Positions 1-7,892 of a stretch of DNA of 27,067 bases are shown piece after piece. Both the position numbers and the translations under genes were made by a program. This DNA comes from a virus. The stretch spans positions 1-27,067 of the IMG/VR virus record IMGVR_UViG_3300046507_000537, one strand, 5' to 3'. Every line of letters begins with the position of its first letter. Within the stretch, counting starts at the first letter, position 1. The notes under the pieces were generated by a model that did not search any database, had not been told where the DNA came from, and saw nothing but the letters and a program-made list of their open reading frames with translations.

Positions 1-1449
1 ATCGAGGTTGTCCAATACGGTCGGATCGACGGCGGAAATCTGGCCGGCGAACGAATAGACGCGCTCGATTGCGCCGATGGAAACGGCCTGCTGCGCCTGG
101 GCCAGCATGGAGGTGTACTCAACATTGAGCTTCATTCCGTGCAGTTCGGGCGGCGGCGGCGGCAACATTCGGTTGCGGTTCATGATCGCATAAGCGCGGT
201 CAATCGTCGGCTCTAGCTGGCCGTTATAGACGTTCTCAAGAACAGGGCCGAGTTGCAAAAGCTTCTCTTCCTTGCGCTCGCTGATTTCCATGTCATTACG
301 CGGCTGTATGCCTTCCATCTGCGAGATAGCAAAGAACAAGTCAGCGTACATCGTTGTTTTGACGCGCTGTTGTACTTCGCTAATATCCTCGCGTAGCTCG
401 CCAAGGTCAAAGTTGACCTCGATAGCAGGGCGATAACCCTTGCCGGTCGGATCATCTACATAGGTGATTGACCCAGGCAGCAGCGACGCGGGGTTGTTCT
501 TCATCGACATAGGCCCGGTCATTGGCGGCCGAACCTTCTTGTCTATGCCTTCCAGCTTCCGCATTTGCTCCGTCTGGAGCATCTTCACGTCCCCGAGGGC
601 GATCATTGCCGGCGACAGGGAATAGTGATCGTCCGCGCTGATTTCCCACGGCGGGGCGATGATTGGGTTTTCGGGGAAGCCGCTCTCTTCCAGGAGGACA
701 TTGCCGGCACGCTCATCAAGCCAGTAATTGGACAGGAACGGCATGTTCTTCTTGTCGATCTTGCGCGGATCGCGATTGGCGCGCGGCTCGACGGCGTGCC
801 ACACGTCGAAAAGATCGCTGTACTTGTTCGAATTGTAGAGCGTTTGAAGACGCTCGCCGACGTTCGCCCATCCGAAGCGCTCAATGATGCGCTGCACAGA
901 CCAGCGGAAAGTGCGGTAAACTGTGGTTGCCCTGCCCTTGTGATCGCGGGCAAGCCAGAACTGACCATGAACCAACTGGATCATGCGGATTGTGTGCTGC
1001 TCGTCCTCGACAAGAAGGCCGCACGATTGGCCGTACTGTCCCAGGTCACCATATCCGAGGTGGAAGGCCGTATAGACATTCGACTGGCGAAACAGCTTTC
1101 GCATGCGCGCCTCGACATCGGCCAGATAGACCTTGACCGGGCCGAACTTCTTGAGCCCGTCGTCAGCCGGCGCGAGCTTGAACCAAGGGCGAGCAGGCGA
1201 CGTTAGGCCCGAGTGCATCCCGTTCTTGAGCGTCGATAGCGAGAATGTGCCCGTGCTATCCAGGATTTTGACGCGGCTTGACGGGCGCTCATTGCGCGCA
1301 GTTAGGCGAAGGCGTGACGGCTCGATATAGTCAGCCAGCCCGCGCCATTCGCTTTCCCACGGATTGCGCACCGCGCGGAGTTCTTCCACGCGGCGGCGAT
1401 GATAGGAGATTTGGCTCTCCTGGAGTTGGTTCATTATGAGTTGAACCAT
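1..1449 (-). CDS. Portal / head-to-tail connector protein (3' end cut by window)
   Basis: The reading frame is open from the ATG at 1449 to base 1, giving 483 residues without a stop; the C-terminus is missing. The protein resembles the T7-type head-to-tail connecting proteins of podoviruses. It starts with a basic helix (RRRVEELRAVRNPWESEWR), then LADYIEPSR, DSTGTFSLSTLKNGMHSGLTSPARPWF and an aromatic-rich core. These proteins form the dodecameric ring at the capsid vertex through which DNA enters and leaves. The start follows the stop of the upstream 106-residue gene after one base (TGA-C-ATG), which suggests translational coupling; I see no strong Shine-Dalgarno. A second in-frame ATG lies at 1434. 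It sits downstream of terL on the same strand, as expected. Family assignment is from recognisable sequence, not a search. Confidence 0.88.
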   Translation of the reverse strand, partial: MVQLIMNQLQESQISYHRRRVEELRAVRNPWESEWRGLADYIEPSRLRLTARNERPSSRVKILDSTGTFSLSTLKNGMHSGLTSPARPWFKLAPADDGLKKFGPVKVYLADVEARMRKLFRQSNVYTAFHLGYGDLGQYGQSCGLLVEDEQHTIRMIQLVHGQFWLARDHKGRATTVYRTFRWSVQRIIERFGWANVGERLQTLYNSNKYSDLFDVWHAVEPRANRDPRKIDKKNMPFLSNYWLDERAGNVLLEESGFPENPIIAPPWEISADDHYSLSPAMIALGDVKMLQTEQMRKLEGIDKKVRPPMTGPMSMKNNPASLLPGSITYVDDPTGKGYRPAIEVNFDLGELREDISEVQQRVKTTMYADLFFAISQMEGIQPRNDMEISERKEEKLLQLGPVLENVYNGQLEPTIDRAYAIMNRNRMLPPPPPELHGMKLNVEYTSMLAQAQQAVSIGAIERVYSFAGQISAVDPTVLDNLD

Positions 1450-1450
1450 G

Positions 1451-1771
1451 TCAGTTACCCAGGAGCGTTTTCTTAGGCGCGGCAGCGTCGCCGGCAGCGC
1501 CAGTAAGAACCGTGCCGCCCGAGGTTGATCCGGTCAGAGCAGGCGCGGCAGTCTTTGCGCCCGACGTTACGCCCGTTGGCGTGGTCAGAATGGTGTTGCT
1601 GCCAGACCTGATTTGGTCCTGCGTTCGCCTGTCCTGGGCGTCTTCGGCCGTCGAATAGTCGGGCGTCTGCGCCTGGGCAGGCTCGGGCGTGTTGACAGCC
1701 TGATTTACTGCCTGCTGGCTCGGGTTGTCGTTGTGAGGCATAAGAAAGCCCATGGGCGCATATCCAATCAA
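1451..1771 (-). CDS. Small linker-like protein between terminase and portal
   Basis: A 106-residue hypothetical protein rich in Ala, Thr, Gly and Gln, predicted to be largely disordered. The N-terminus has repeated Gln/Asn/Pro/Ala stretches, the middle is TILTTPTGVTSG, and it ends in KKTLLGN. Similar short proteins with a C-terminal KTLLG-type tail often sit between terL and portal in podophages; their role is unknown, possibly a head-assembly or connector-associated factor. The longest frame begins with TTG at 1771, overlapping the terL stop. In-frame ATGs at 1753 and 1741 are alternatives, and none has a good Shine-Dalgarno. It ends one base before the portal start, so it is clearly part of the late operon. 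Function is not assignable from sequence. Confidence 0.7.
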   Translation of the reverse strand: MIGYAPMGFLMPHNDNPSQQAVNQAVNTPEPAQAQTPDYSTAEDAQDRRTQDQIRSGSNTILTTPTGVTSGAKTAAPALTGSTSGGTVLTGAAGDAAAPKKTLLGN

Positions 1772-3246
1772 TTGCTTGCGTAAGGGTCGTAATCGACCTG
1801 TACGGCGTGATGGTTGTCGTGGCCGATTGGCGTCATGCGCTTGGCGACCGGCTCGGCGAACGTCAAAGCGAGCGCGTCCGCATCGTTCGGCGACGGGATG
1901 CCGCGAGCCTTCATGTCTTCCTTGCTTTCCAGCTGGATTTTGCCGTCAAGCTTCGGGACTGTTTCGGGATTGGTTAAGTCCGAATAAAGCGTCTCGTTCT
2001 TCGGATCGATTGCGCCGCCCTGCTTAAGCCAAAGCTTCATCATGCCCCACATCTCGGCGCGCTTGTTCACATAGCCTGGATTGATCGCCTTGCCGCTGAA
2101 CCAGATCAGCCGCCAATTGCGGCCCATGACTTGGCCGGCCGAATAGATGCCGGTTCCGTAGCCCGCATCGATAAACACGGCGTCGGCTTGGTGTTCGACT
2201 TCCAGGCGCGCAATGAGGCTTGCAACGTGAACGTCATTGTCGTTCTTCGGGATCGTCAATAGGCGCTGTGAATAGAGCCCTTGGCGCTTGTAAACCACTA
2301 GGCTATCGTCACCCGTCCAAGCTGGATCAACGCCAAGGATAACGGGAGCGAAACTGTACTGCTCTTTGCGGAGGTGAACTTTCTGTGCGGCGTCTACGTC
2401 GTCGGCGCTGATAAACTGCATTGCTGATTGGCTCGGGAATTGGCCGCGCACGCGAACCTTGACGATATCGCTATCCTCGCCGTTGTCGTCCACTAGCTGT
2501 TGAAGGAACTTCTTGTTCGTGCCTGGGACCGTGCGGCTATCGATTTGCCGGCCTACCCAACGATGGCGGAATTTGCGGAAGCACTCGCGGAAACGACCAG
2601 TGTTCCGCGTCGGGTTGCCGAAGGCTATCCAAATGATGATGGTGTTTTCGTCGGTAAGCGCGCCTTCCGCGACTTCCCAAACCTTATCGTGTATCTTCGA
2701 AGCTTCATCGAACAAGAGAACGATGATTTTCCCCTCGTTATGAAGGCCGGCGAAAGCTTCGGTATTGTGTTCGCTCCAGGGAATGAAATCCTGTCGCCAA
2801 GATTCGGTGCGGCTCGGGTCTTTCGACTTGATGGACATCGTTTGAACGTCGAACCAATGCGACGTTATCGACGTGCGAAACCATTTGCCTATCTCGGGCG
2901 CTGTCTTGGTGCGCAACTGGCCTTCCGTGTTGGCCGTCGTCACGATCTTGCAATCAGCGAAACAGGACATCGCCCAATTGCTAATCATGCCCATCTTGGC
3001 AGACTTGCCGATCCCGTGGCCGGAAGACACGGAAATGCGGAGCGGCTGAAAGCGTGTTTCAGGGTCCGCAAGATGCGCCTCAATAATGCTGTCAATATCG
3101 TCCTGCCATGGGCGCGGGCCGGTGTGCTTCGCAAGCTCGCCTTGGCCCCAATCCCAGGCAGCGCGCGCCCATCGTGACGGCTTGTATCGATAGCGAGCCG
3201 CCATCGCTATGATTTCGTCGTTCGGATCGCTGGCGGGCTTAGCCAT
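1768..3246 (-). CDS. terL: Terminase large subunit
   Basis: ATPase-nuclease that packages DNA into the prohead. The Walker A motif GHGIGKS lies near residue 77 and Walker B with the catalytic glutamate (VLLFDEAS) near residue 177. The C-terminal RNase H-like nuclease shows spaced acidic residues: GVDPAW (~302), FIDAGYG (~358) and DADAL (~455). The full ATPase plus nuclease length of about 492 residues is normal. I place the start at the ATG at 3246, preceded by GGTGA at suitable distance. An in-frame ATG at 3267 would add seven residues but has no visible Shine-Dalgarno. It follows terS and a small ORF and overlaps the next gene, as in a head-assembly operon. The sequence does not settle whether packaging is cos or headful. 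Confidence 0.95.
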   Translation of the reverse strand: MAKPASDPNDEIIAMAARYRYKPSRWARAAWDWGQGELAKHTGPRPWQDDIDSIIEAHLADPETRFQPLRISVSSGHGIGKSAKMGMISNWAMSCFADCKIVTTANTEGQLRTKTAPEIGKWFRTSITSHWFDVQTMSIKSKDPSRTESWRQDFIPWSEHNTEAFAGLHNEGKIIVLLFDEASKIHDKVWEVAEGALTDENTIIIWIAFGNPTRNTGRFRECFRKFRHRWVGRQIDSRTVPGTNKKFLQQLVDDNGEDSDIVKVRVRGQFPSQSAMQFISADDVDAAQKVHLRKEQYSFAPVILGVDPAWTGDDSLVVYKRQGLYSQRLLTIPKNDNDVHVASLIARLEVEHQADAVFIDAGYGTGIYSAGQVMGRNWRLIWFSGKAINPGYVNKRAEMWGMMKLWLKQGGAIDPKNETLYSDLTNPETVPKLDGKIQLESKEDMKARGIPSPNDADALALTFAEPVAKRMTPIGHDNHHAVQVDYDPYASN

Positions 3247-3341
3247 TGGCGTCACCAATGCACGCATAGGAGCAGTCGAGGGATTTGGCCCCTCTGGACT
3301 GCCTATGTGCCTTATGTTGCTGGCTTTTGTGGTCGAGAGCT

Positions 3342-3584
3342 TTAGCCATGGCCGCCGCCGTCGTTGGCCGTTATCAGCATCGAGCGCAGCACTTCCACCA
3401 TTGCCAGCAGATCAGCGCGCCGCCTTGGCGTGATAGGATCAAGCTCGCCATAGAACGCCGGCCCGTCGCCATCATCCTCGCCAAGAGCGTTGACGATATC
3501 GCGCAGTAGATCGGTTCCCCGGCAAAGCAGAAGGCGACGGCCTCGCACATTCCGAATGAGGCGGCGCTGCTCATCTAGCGTCAT
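3342..3584 (-). CDS. Hypothetical protein between terS and terL
   Basis: An 80-residue soluble protein, basic at the N-terminus (EQRRLIRNVRGRRLLLCRG) and acidic in the middle, with a predicted C-terminal helix (RRADLLAMVEVLRSML). The ATG overlaps the terS stop by four bases (ATGA at 3581-3584), a common sign of translational coupling. I do not recognise a family. Position suggests a packaging-accessory or neutral passenger gene. A competing 66-residue frame at 3374-3574 lacks this coupling and looks like a shadow. Between this gene and terL lies about 95 bp with only a weak 36-codon frame. Confidence 0.6.
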   Translation of the reverse strand: MTLDEQRRLIRNVRGRRLLLCRGTDLLRDIVNALGEDDGDGPAFYGELDPITPRRRADLLAMVEVLRSMLITANDGGGHG

Positions 3585-4171
3585 TCCTCGCCCTCGCTTT
3601 CGGCCGTGGCGCGACGGTGAGCGCGTTCGAGGCGTGCGGCGAGAGTATCCAGGCCCTTGACTTCAATCGTGTCCTGGAAGGCATTGACGGCAATGTGCTT
3701 GCCGATCATTTCGAGGCGCTTGACGCGATCCGACAGACGGACCTTGCGCACGAAACCAACGCGCTCTTTGCCGTTCTCGCCGTCCGCGAAAATCTCCTCA
3801 ACATCGATCCCGGCGACGAGACCTTGACGCCAGATCAAAGGCCATTCGTCTACAGGCAGCAAAGAGCCGTCATCAGCGTACAAATCTGCAAGATCAGCGT
3901 CGGCTTCATTAGCAAGCCGTTTTAGTACCCAATCCGCGTTGATTTCTGTGCGTTCTGCGCGTGCTTCCATCGCGGTTGCAATCGCTGTTTTAATCTTATG
4001 ATCGTTCAGCAATCGCGAGCCGGTTACGTGCGCAGATGCAGCGCTATAGCCGCAACGAATAGCCGCGTTGGTAGCGTTCAAATCAACGAGATATTCACGC
4101 ACAAAAATGCGCTGTTTACGGTTGAGATTGTCGTCCTCAATAACAGCGTCGTTAGCGTCTTCATTAGCCAT
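3581..4171 (-). CDS. terS: Terminase small subunit (Terminase_2 type)
   Basis: A 196-residue DNA-recognition subunit of the packaging terminase. Residues about 16-75 match the helix-turn-helix region of the Terminase_2 family: LNRKQRIFVREYLVDLNATN, then AAIRCGYSAASAHVTGSRLL, then a helical stretch ending in AMEARAERTEI. The remainder is charged and helical, consistent with oligomerisation and contact with TerL, and ends in an acidic tail (ESEGEE). The ATG at 4171 has an AGAGG Shine-Dalgarno about 10 bases upstream. It is the first gene of the leftward late operon. It lies directly beside the large palindrome at 4301-4462, the place where a packaging site would be expected in many phages; that link is inference. 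Confidence 0.93.
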   Translation of the reverse strand: MANEDANDAVIEDDNLNRKQRIFVREYLVDLNATNAAIRCGYSAASAHVTGSRLLNDHKIKTAIATAMEARAERTEINADWVLKRLANEADADLADLYADDGSLLPVDEWPLIWRQGLVAGIDVEEIFADGENGKERVGFVRKVRLSDRVKRLEMIGKHIAVNAFQDTIEVKGLDTLAARLERAHRRATAESEGEE

Positions 4172-4247
4172 GTCGTTAGCCTCTTGTTATCGAGGCGACG
4201 AATACCGGCAGACAGTTGTTGTGCTGATGTTGCGACCCTGTTGCTAG

Positions 4248-4504
4248 CTAAGTGCTTGAAAGTGTTGGGCTAGTGTGCCCTAGTGTAAGCCAAACCATAG
4301 CTAAGTCATTGAAAGTGTTAGGTATGAGGGGTGCAGGGCATAAACCTTTTACATAGGAAGAGGCCAGTGTGAACAATGGAGCTTGATTGTTCACTCGATT
4401 TCTCGCGTGTAGGAAGGTTTTTGACCCCTAACCCCTCATACCTAACACTAACAATGACTTAGACCCGATTTCACAACCACTAACCATACACTAAGGGTAC
4501 ACTG
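4248..4504. repeat. Large palindromic/direct-repeat array upstream of terS
   Basis: Arms at 4301-4332 and 4431-4462 are 32-bp inverted repeats with 30 matches; the only difference is a central AA versus TT. Inside, on exactly the same axis (4381.5), lies a 9-bp perfect inverted repeat GTGAACAAT/ATTGTTCAC (4369-4377/4386-4394) around AGCT. A third copy of the arm, in direct orientation, is at 4248-4269 (19 of 22 matching 4301-4322), spaced 53 bp from the second, about five helical turns. An outer pair related by inversion is at 4271-4287 and 4487-4503. Candidate roles are packaging (cos/pac) recognition by TerS, a replication origin, or a late-gene activator site. Confidence 0.85.
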
Positions 4505-4542
4505 CTAATATAGGGATTTTGCAACTAACGCACGATCCACAA

Positions 4543-4571
4543 CAATTCTAACTAAATTTATGCATTATGAA
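4543..4571 (+). promoter_or_regulatory. Putative early promoter with TTTAYGCA operator core
   Basis: AACTAAATTTATGC at 4550-4563 matches the operator-like core at 19942-19955 in 13 of 14 bases and shares TAAATTTATGC with the 6437 site. A TATGAA -10-like hexamer follows at 4566-4571; the -35 region is poor. The downstream leader carries TTGCGACGTGGTGC (4581-4594), nearly the same as a stretch near 18953 beside the repressor. It probably drives the first early cassette. Confidence 0.5.
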
Positions 4572-4639
4572 TGTTGCGCATTGCGACGTGGTGCGAACAA
4601 TGCGAGAAAGGCAACGCAAGCAACAATGGAGCCCCACTC

Positions 4640-5641
4640 TTGTCTATTTTCTCATCATCCAAGCCCCGCACAATCAAGCAGCTACGCGCCGCCCTGGAAG
4701 CGGAGACAGCCCGCACTATGGCGTTGTCGGTCGCGCTGGAGACCGAGCGCAAAACCATCAAAATCAAGCAAGGCGCAATCGACGCATACCGCGCCGAAAT
4801 TACGACGTTGAACAGGCAGTTACGCGACAGCGTGAAAGAGAACGACATTCGCCGAAACAATGAGACCAAATTGGCGAAGGATTGGCACGACAGCAAAGCC
4901 GTTATTTCGCGGCTGGAAATAGCGTGCGACAGGCGGGATAAAACCATCGCCGAAAAGTCTCAGGAAATCGCCGATTTGAATAAGAACAGAGACGCGCTTT
5001 TCGTCATCATCGGCAAGCGTGAAAAAGAGTGCGACAAACTAGCCGCTGAATTGGCCGACAAGATCGCCGAGAACGGCAAGCTTCATGACAAGATTGCCGG
5101 CCTGGAGGCAGCAAACGCCAGACAGTACGAAATGCTGAACGACGTTTGTCCTCGCCTGGAGGCCGCAGAGGCGCAGCGTCATAACGCCCGCGTCGAGCTT
5201 TCCACGGTATGGGAAAAGCTCTGTACCCTGATCGCCGAGCGGGACGGAGCTAAGGCACATGCCGGGAAGATCGGCGACCGGCTTGGCGAGGCCAGGAAGC
5301 GCGCCCAGGCGGCCGAGGATCGCGTCTTGAAGCTGGAAGAAATGCTTGCAGCCGAGCAGCGCAGCCATGAGCAGGCAGGCGCAAGCGGTGACGCATGGCG
5401 CGAGGAAGCCGAGGCAAGACAGCGCCGCGTTCTGGAGCTTACCCACGAGCTTATCTTGCTCCGTCGCACAGGCGCGAAGACCGCGCAGGCAATCGTTGCC
5501 AGCCGCGCCGCCGATGAAGCCAAGCTCTTCGCGGCAGTGTCCGCCCCGCTGCCTAGCGTCATCAGCATGCACAACGCTGAAATCATCAAGCAGGTTGCCG
5601 AGGCGTTCGCTGTGCCGTCTCTCGTGACGCCTGGAGAGTGA
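4640..5641 (+). CDS. Early coiled-coil protein, function unknown
   Basis: A 333-residue protein that is almost entirely charged heptad-like helix (for example LEAETARTMALSVALETERK and AQAAEDRVLKLEEMLAAEQR), so an extended coiled coil is likely; no enzymatic motif or membrane segment is visible. The C-terminus after about residue 290 is less helical. I choose the TTG at 4640, giving MSIFSSSKPRTIKQLR, because GGAG lies eight bases before it. The ATG at 4571 in the same frame overlaps the proposed -10 and would put the leader motif inside the gene. It is the first gene of the rightward early cassette and is followed after three bases by the next ORF. SMC-like or scaffold proteins look similar at low resolution, but there is no ATPase head, so no function is claimed. 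Confidence 0.72.
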   Translation: MSIFSSSKPRTIKQLRAALEAETARTMALSVALETERKTIKIKQGAIDAYRAEITTLNRQLRDSVKENDIRRNNETKLAKDWHDSKAVISRLEIACDRRDKTIAEKSQEIADLNKNRDALFVIIGKREKECDKLAAELADKIAENGKLHDKIAGLEAANARQYEMLNDVCPRLEAAEAQRHNARVELSTVWEKLCTLIAERDGAKAHAGKIGDRLGEARKRAQAAEDRVLKLEEMLAAEQRSHEQAGASGDAWREEAEARQRRVLELTHELILLRRTGAKTAQAIVASRAADEAKLFAAVSAPLPSVISMHNAEIIKQVAEAFAVPSLVTPGE

Positions 5642-5644
5642 GCC

Positions 5645-5977
5645 ATGCAGGCGCAAAACATCTTCTGCAAATTCTCCCACAACGCCAGCGCACAGGGCGC
5701 AGGCAACCGCGTTCGCCTCTACACCGGCCCCGACCAGACTTATCAGTCTGGCCGTGGGTTCGTTGATATCGACGTGTGCGACCGGCACGAGACGATTATC
5801 GGCCTGATATCCATTGGCGAGTGCATTATTCACGTCATCACGGATCGCCACGTCTATGAGCTTGATGCGCATCGCGGACCTATCGAGGTCCGTAAGATCG
5901 CACCAACCCTTGACATGGTATTCCGCCGCGCGAGCGATCCGAACAGGCTCCACAGGATGCCCGAGCGCTTCGCATAG
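5645..5977 (+). CDS. Hypothetical early protein
   Basis: A 110-residue soluble protein of mixed alpha/beta character with hydrophobic strands in the middle (ETIIGLISIGECIIHVITDR). I recognise no family. The ATG has a GGAG Shine-Dalgarno within the end of the preceding gene, and only three bases separate the two, so they are cotranscribed and probably coupled. It contains three Cys (residues 8, 45, 60), too scattered to call a metal site. The next gene follows after 36 bases. Confidence 0.68.
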   Translation: MQAQNIFCKFSHNASAQGAGNRVRLYTGPDQTYQSGRGFVDIDVCDRHETIIGLISIGECIIHVITDRHVYELDAHRGPIEVRKIAPTLDMVFRRASDPNRLHRMPERFA

Positions 5978-6013
5978 CCAGCTTACCAACGGCAAACAGA
6001 AAGGTACTTTGCC

Positions 6014-6391
6014 ATGAAAATGAAACTACTCCTCGCCATCGGTATCGGCTTACTCGCCACCCACGCAAGCGCCATGAGCGTCGCCAGCGTCGCGCATGTG
6101 AGCGTGGCCCACGTCAGCGCCGCCCACGTCAGCGCGCCGCATGTGAGCGTGGAATCTGCCGTCCACGCCGTCACCGCCGAGCATGTGACCGCTCCGGCCG
6201 TCGCCGCACCGATTCCGAGCCCTCGCCCCTTGCCGGGTGTCGCCGCAACCCCGGCAGTGTTGAAGCCTCAGGATTTCAGCCAGCCGGCCGCGCACACGCC
6301 GTTCTACTGGCGTTGGTGGTATCTGTATGGCCCGCATCACGAATGCCGCCAGGACACGCCCCAGGAATTTGATAAGTGCGTCCATAAGTAA
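6014..6391 (+). CDS. Exported His/Val/Ala repeat protein
   Basis: A 125-residue secreted protein of unknown function. It opens with a clear signal peptide: MKMK, a hydrophobic core, and a cleavage site after ATHASA at residue 20. Residues 26-45 are four pentapeptide repeats (VAHVS, VAHVS, AAHVS, APHVS) encoded by a 60-bp tandem array (6089-6148) that alternates synonymous His codons; degenerate copies follow to about residue 60. A Pro/Ala-rich linker leads to an aromatic C-terminal block (FYWRWWYLYGPHHECRQ) with two Cys (112, 122) that could form a disulfide. The start has a weak AAAGGTA-type Shine-Dalgarno. Regular His spacing suggests metal binding or envelope interaction; superinfection exclusion or lysogenic conversion is possible but unproven. 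Confidence 0.72.
   Translation: MKMKLLLAIGIGLLATHASAMSVASVAHVSVAHVSAAHVSAPHVSVESAVHAVTAEHVTAPAVAAPIPSPRPLPGVAATPAVLKPQDFSQPAAHTPFYWRWWYLYGPHHECRQDTPQEFDKCVHK
6089..6148 (+). repeat. Four 15-bp in-gene tandem repeats
   Basis: Four units encode (V/A)(A/P)HVS within the exported protein at 6014. CATGTGAGC and CACGTCAGC alternate as synonymous codings of His-Val-Ser, so the array is diverged at the DNA level but conserved in protein, which hints at selection for the pentapeptide. Confidence 0.75.
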
Positions 6392-6431
6392 ATAAGCTTG
6401 CCCGTAGTGTTGCTGTTTTCGCATTCTGTTG

Positions 6432-6460
6432 TTGACGCATAAATTTATGCACGCTATAGA
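6432..6460 (+). promoter_or_regulatory. Sigma-70-like promoter with palindromic operator
   Basis: TTGACG (6432-6437), a 17-bp spacer and TATAGA (6455-6460) make a near-consensus promoter. The perfect 14-bp palindrome GCATAAATTTATGC (6437-6450) fills the spacer, so a bound repressor would block RNA polymerase. The downstream leader (AATGTGGGAA, GCAACATTCACA) recurs beside the immunity region. It drives the 6497 gene onward. Confidence 0.8.
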
Positions 6461-6496
6461 ATGTGGGAACAGCAACATTCACAACGGGTTTCCGCA

Positions 6497-6748
6497 ATGC
6501 GCTTTACCAAGACTGTCAATATTTGGAACCTCTCCCCGGCCGAGCGCGCAAAGCTCCAGATAGGCCAATGGGTCGAGACAGGTGAAGGCGGCCAACGCGG
6601 TCGCTTCTACGGCGAAGGCTCTTCCACCGTCGTGGCGTTCGTAAGCAACGCCAAAGCCTCACGCGATTATCGCGGCTACATGTCCACCATCCACAATTAC
6701 GGCAAGGTTGTTCGCGCAACCGCCGCCCTCCGCGCCCTCGCAGCTTAA
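6497..6748 (+). CDS. Hypothetical early protein
   Basis: An 83-residue protein with no family I recognise. It begins MRFTKTVNIWNLSPAERAK and has a compact beta-like middle (GQWVETGEGGQRGRFYGEG, then STVVAFVSNA), which suggests a small SH3- or barrel-like fold, though that is only impression. The ATG at 6497 is used because the in-frame ATG at 6461 overlaps the -10 element of the promoter and cannot lie in a complete mRNA leader. It is the first gene after the 6432 promoter and is followed after 10 bases by the next gene, whose Shine-Dalgarno overlaps its stop. Confidence 0.65.
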   Translation: MRFTKTVNIWNLSPAERAKLQIGQWVETGEGGQRGRFYGEGSSTVVAFVSNAKASRDYRGYMSTIHNYGKVVRATAALRALAA

Positions 6749-6758
6749 GGAGCCGACC

Positions 6759-7892
6759 ATGCGCTTTGAACGTTTCGCCACCTTTGCAGACATGCAGGCA
6801 TTTGCCGTAAAGTTCGCCGCCGAGGCGACAAGCGAAGTCATCACCGATTACGGCATCTACACCGACAACGCCGGCCTTTCCTTCCGCCCTTCCGTCATAA
6901 TATCTTGCGACGCCGAAACCGTCGTCATGCGCTGGAATGCTTTTAGCGATCAGGAAGGCATTGACTTTATGAGCAAGAGCGCACGCCGCGAAGCGAACCA
7001 AGCGGCCCAGGGCTTCAACGATCAGGTAAAGGCCGCGCTCAAAGCCGCCCAGGCGCTCAGCCTCACCGCATCCGACGATATCGCATTCTGGACCCTGGAA
7101 GCCTGCAAGCGCCCCGACGTTCCGCTTTACAACAACCTCGACATTCCGGCAGATGTTGCCGAAGACATCGACGCGGCGAATTGGTCAGCCGGCATCGGCT
7201 TGAAGAACACCACAGCACGCCGCGAGCTATTCCGCGAGAAGCGTGCGGAAGCCTACGCCACGATGTGGCCCGACCACGCGGCAGAGCTTGCCGCAGAGCA
7301 GCCGGCCGCCGTCGAGCCGTTCGACGCGGCAAAGGTCAAGATCACCCGCAAGCGTTTCAGCACCACGCAAGGCGAAGTGCTGGTTGAGTACGGCGGGAAG
7401 CGCATCGAGCAGTATGGCGATGATATCCGCCTTGAGGGCAACGCATGGACCGGCCGCAATGATGCATACTGGATGAATGTTGCGAAGCGGGAGGCAATCG
7501 CACGCGGCATGGCAGGAGCGGCGACGCTGGAAGACTTCCAGTCTATCGGCAGAGGCACGCGCGTAATTCAGCACAAAATCGAACTGATCGAGCAGACGCC
7601 GGCCGCGCGGGCTATCGTTGTGAGGAACTGGCCTTATCGAGTTATCGACTTCGCAACGGGCGAGACGATCACGCCAACGACATCGAGCGCCAGGTACTCC
7701 CAGAAGATGGGGAGAGGCTGGCGAGCTCCCAGGAAGCAAACGCGCGTCGTTCACGGCCTCCTGCCTATGATCCTCGGTTGCGCTCGAACCATCTACAAAA
7801 TGGAAAAGATTTGGGGTAACACTCCTCTTACGCACCGTCAGGCAATCGAGCAGGCGCGCGACATGATCCGAGAAGAGATAGGTTTTTCATGA
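6759..7892 (+). CDS. Large early protein, function unknown
   Basis: A 377-residue soluble protein starting MRFERFATFADMQAF, preceded by a strong AAGGAG eight bases from the ATG. The TTG farther upstream (6708) is rejected because it overlaps the previous gene and lacks this site. The N-terminal part contains DQEGIDFMSKSARREANQAA and long helices; the middle has beta-rich VEYGGKRIEQYGDDIRLEG, and the C-terminus is basic (MGRGWRAPRKQTR) and ends in a helix with a REEIGFS tail. I see no nuclease, polymerase or ATPase motif. It overlaps the next gene by ATGA. Being early and conserved in layout, it may act in host takeover, but nothing in the sequence proves a role. Confidence 0.75.
   Translation: MRFERFATFADMQAFAVKFAAEATSEVITDYGIYTDNAGLSFRPSVIISCDAETVVMRWNAFSDQEGIDFMSKSARREANQAAQGFNDQVKAALKAAQALSLTASDDIAFWTLEACKRPDVPLYNNLDIPADVAEDIDAANWSAGIGLKNTTARRELFREKRAEAYATMWPDHAAELAAEQPAAVEPFDAAKVKITRKRFSTTQGEVLVEYGGKRIEQYGDDIRLEGNAWTGRNDAYWMNVAKREAIARGMAGAATLEDFQSIGRGTRVIQHKIELIEQTPAARAIVVRNWPYRVIDFATGETITPTTSSARYSQKMGRGWRAPRKQTRVVHGLLPMILGCARTIYKMEKIWGNTPLTHRQAIEQARDMIREEIGFS

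Larger units (their letters stand above)
4172..4639. other. Divergent non-coding control region between terS and early genes
   Basis: About 470 bp with no convincing gene on either strand. It holds three copies of a CTAAGT-TTGAAAGTGTT-type repeat, two direct and one inverted, the last two forming a large palindrome. Further contents are an outer TAGTGT-type repeat pair, AT-rich DNA around 4541-4570, and an operator-like core with a probable rightward promoter just before 4571. A leftward late promoter for terS must lie here or be supplied by an activator; I cannot point to one. Confidence 0.75.

Noticed and set aside
3239-3349. 36-codon minus-strand frame between the 3342 gene and terL
   Set aside because: It overlaps both neighbours in a coupled style, but has no Shine-Dalgarno and no plausible fold; too weak to list.
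5039-5995. Long minus-strand frame (318 codons) antisense to early genes
   Set aside because: No recognisable domain; the plus-strand genes are coupled and have ribosome sites.
6461-6496. Upstream ATG for the 6497 gene
   Set aside because: It overlaps the -10 element of the promoter, so it cannot be on the main transcript.
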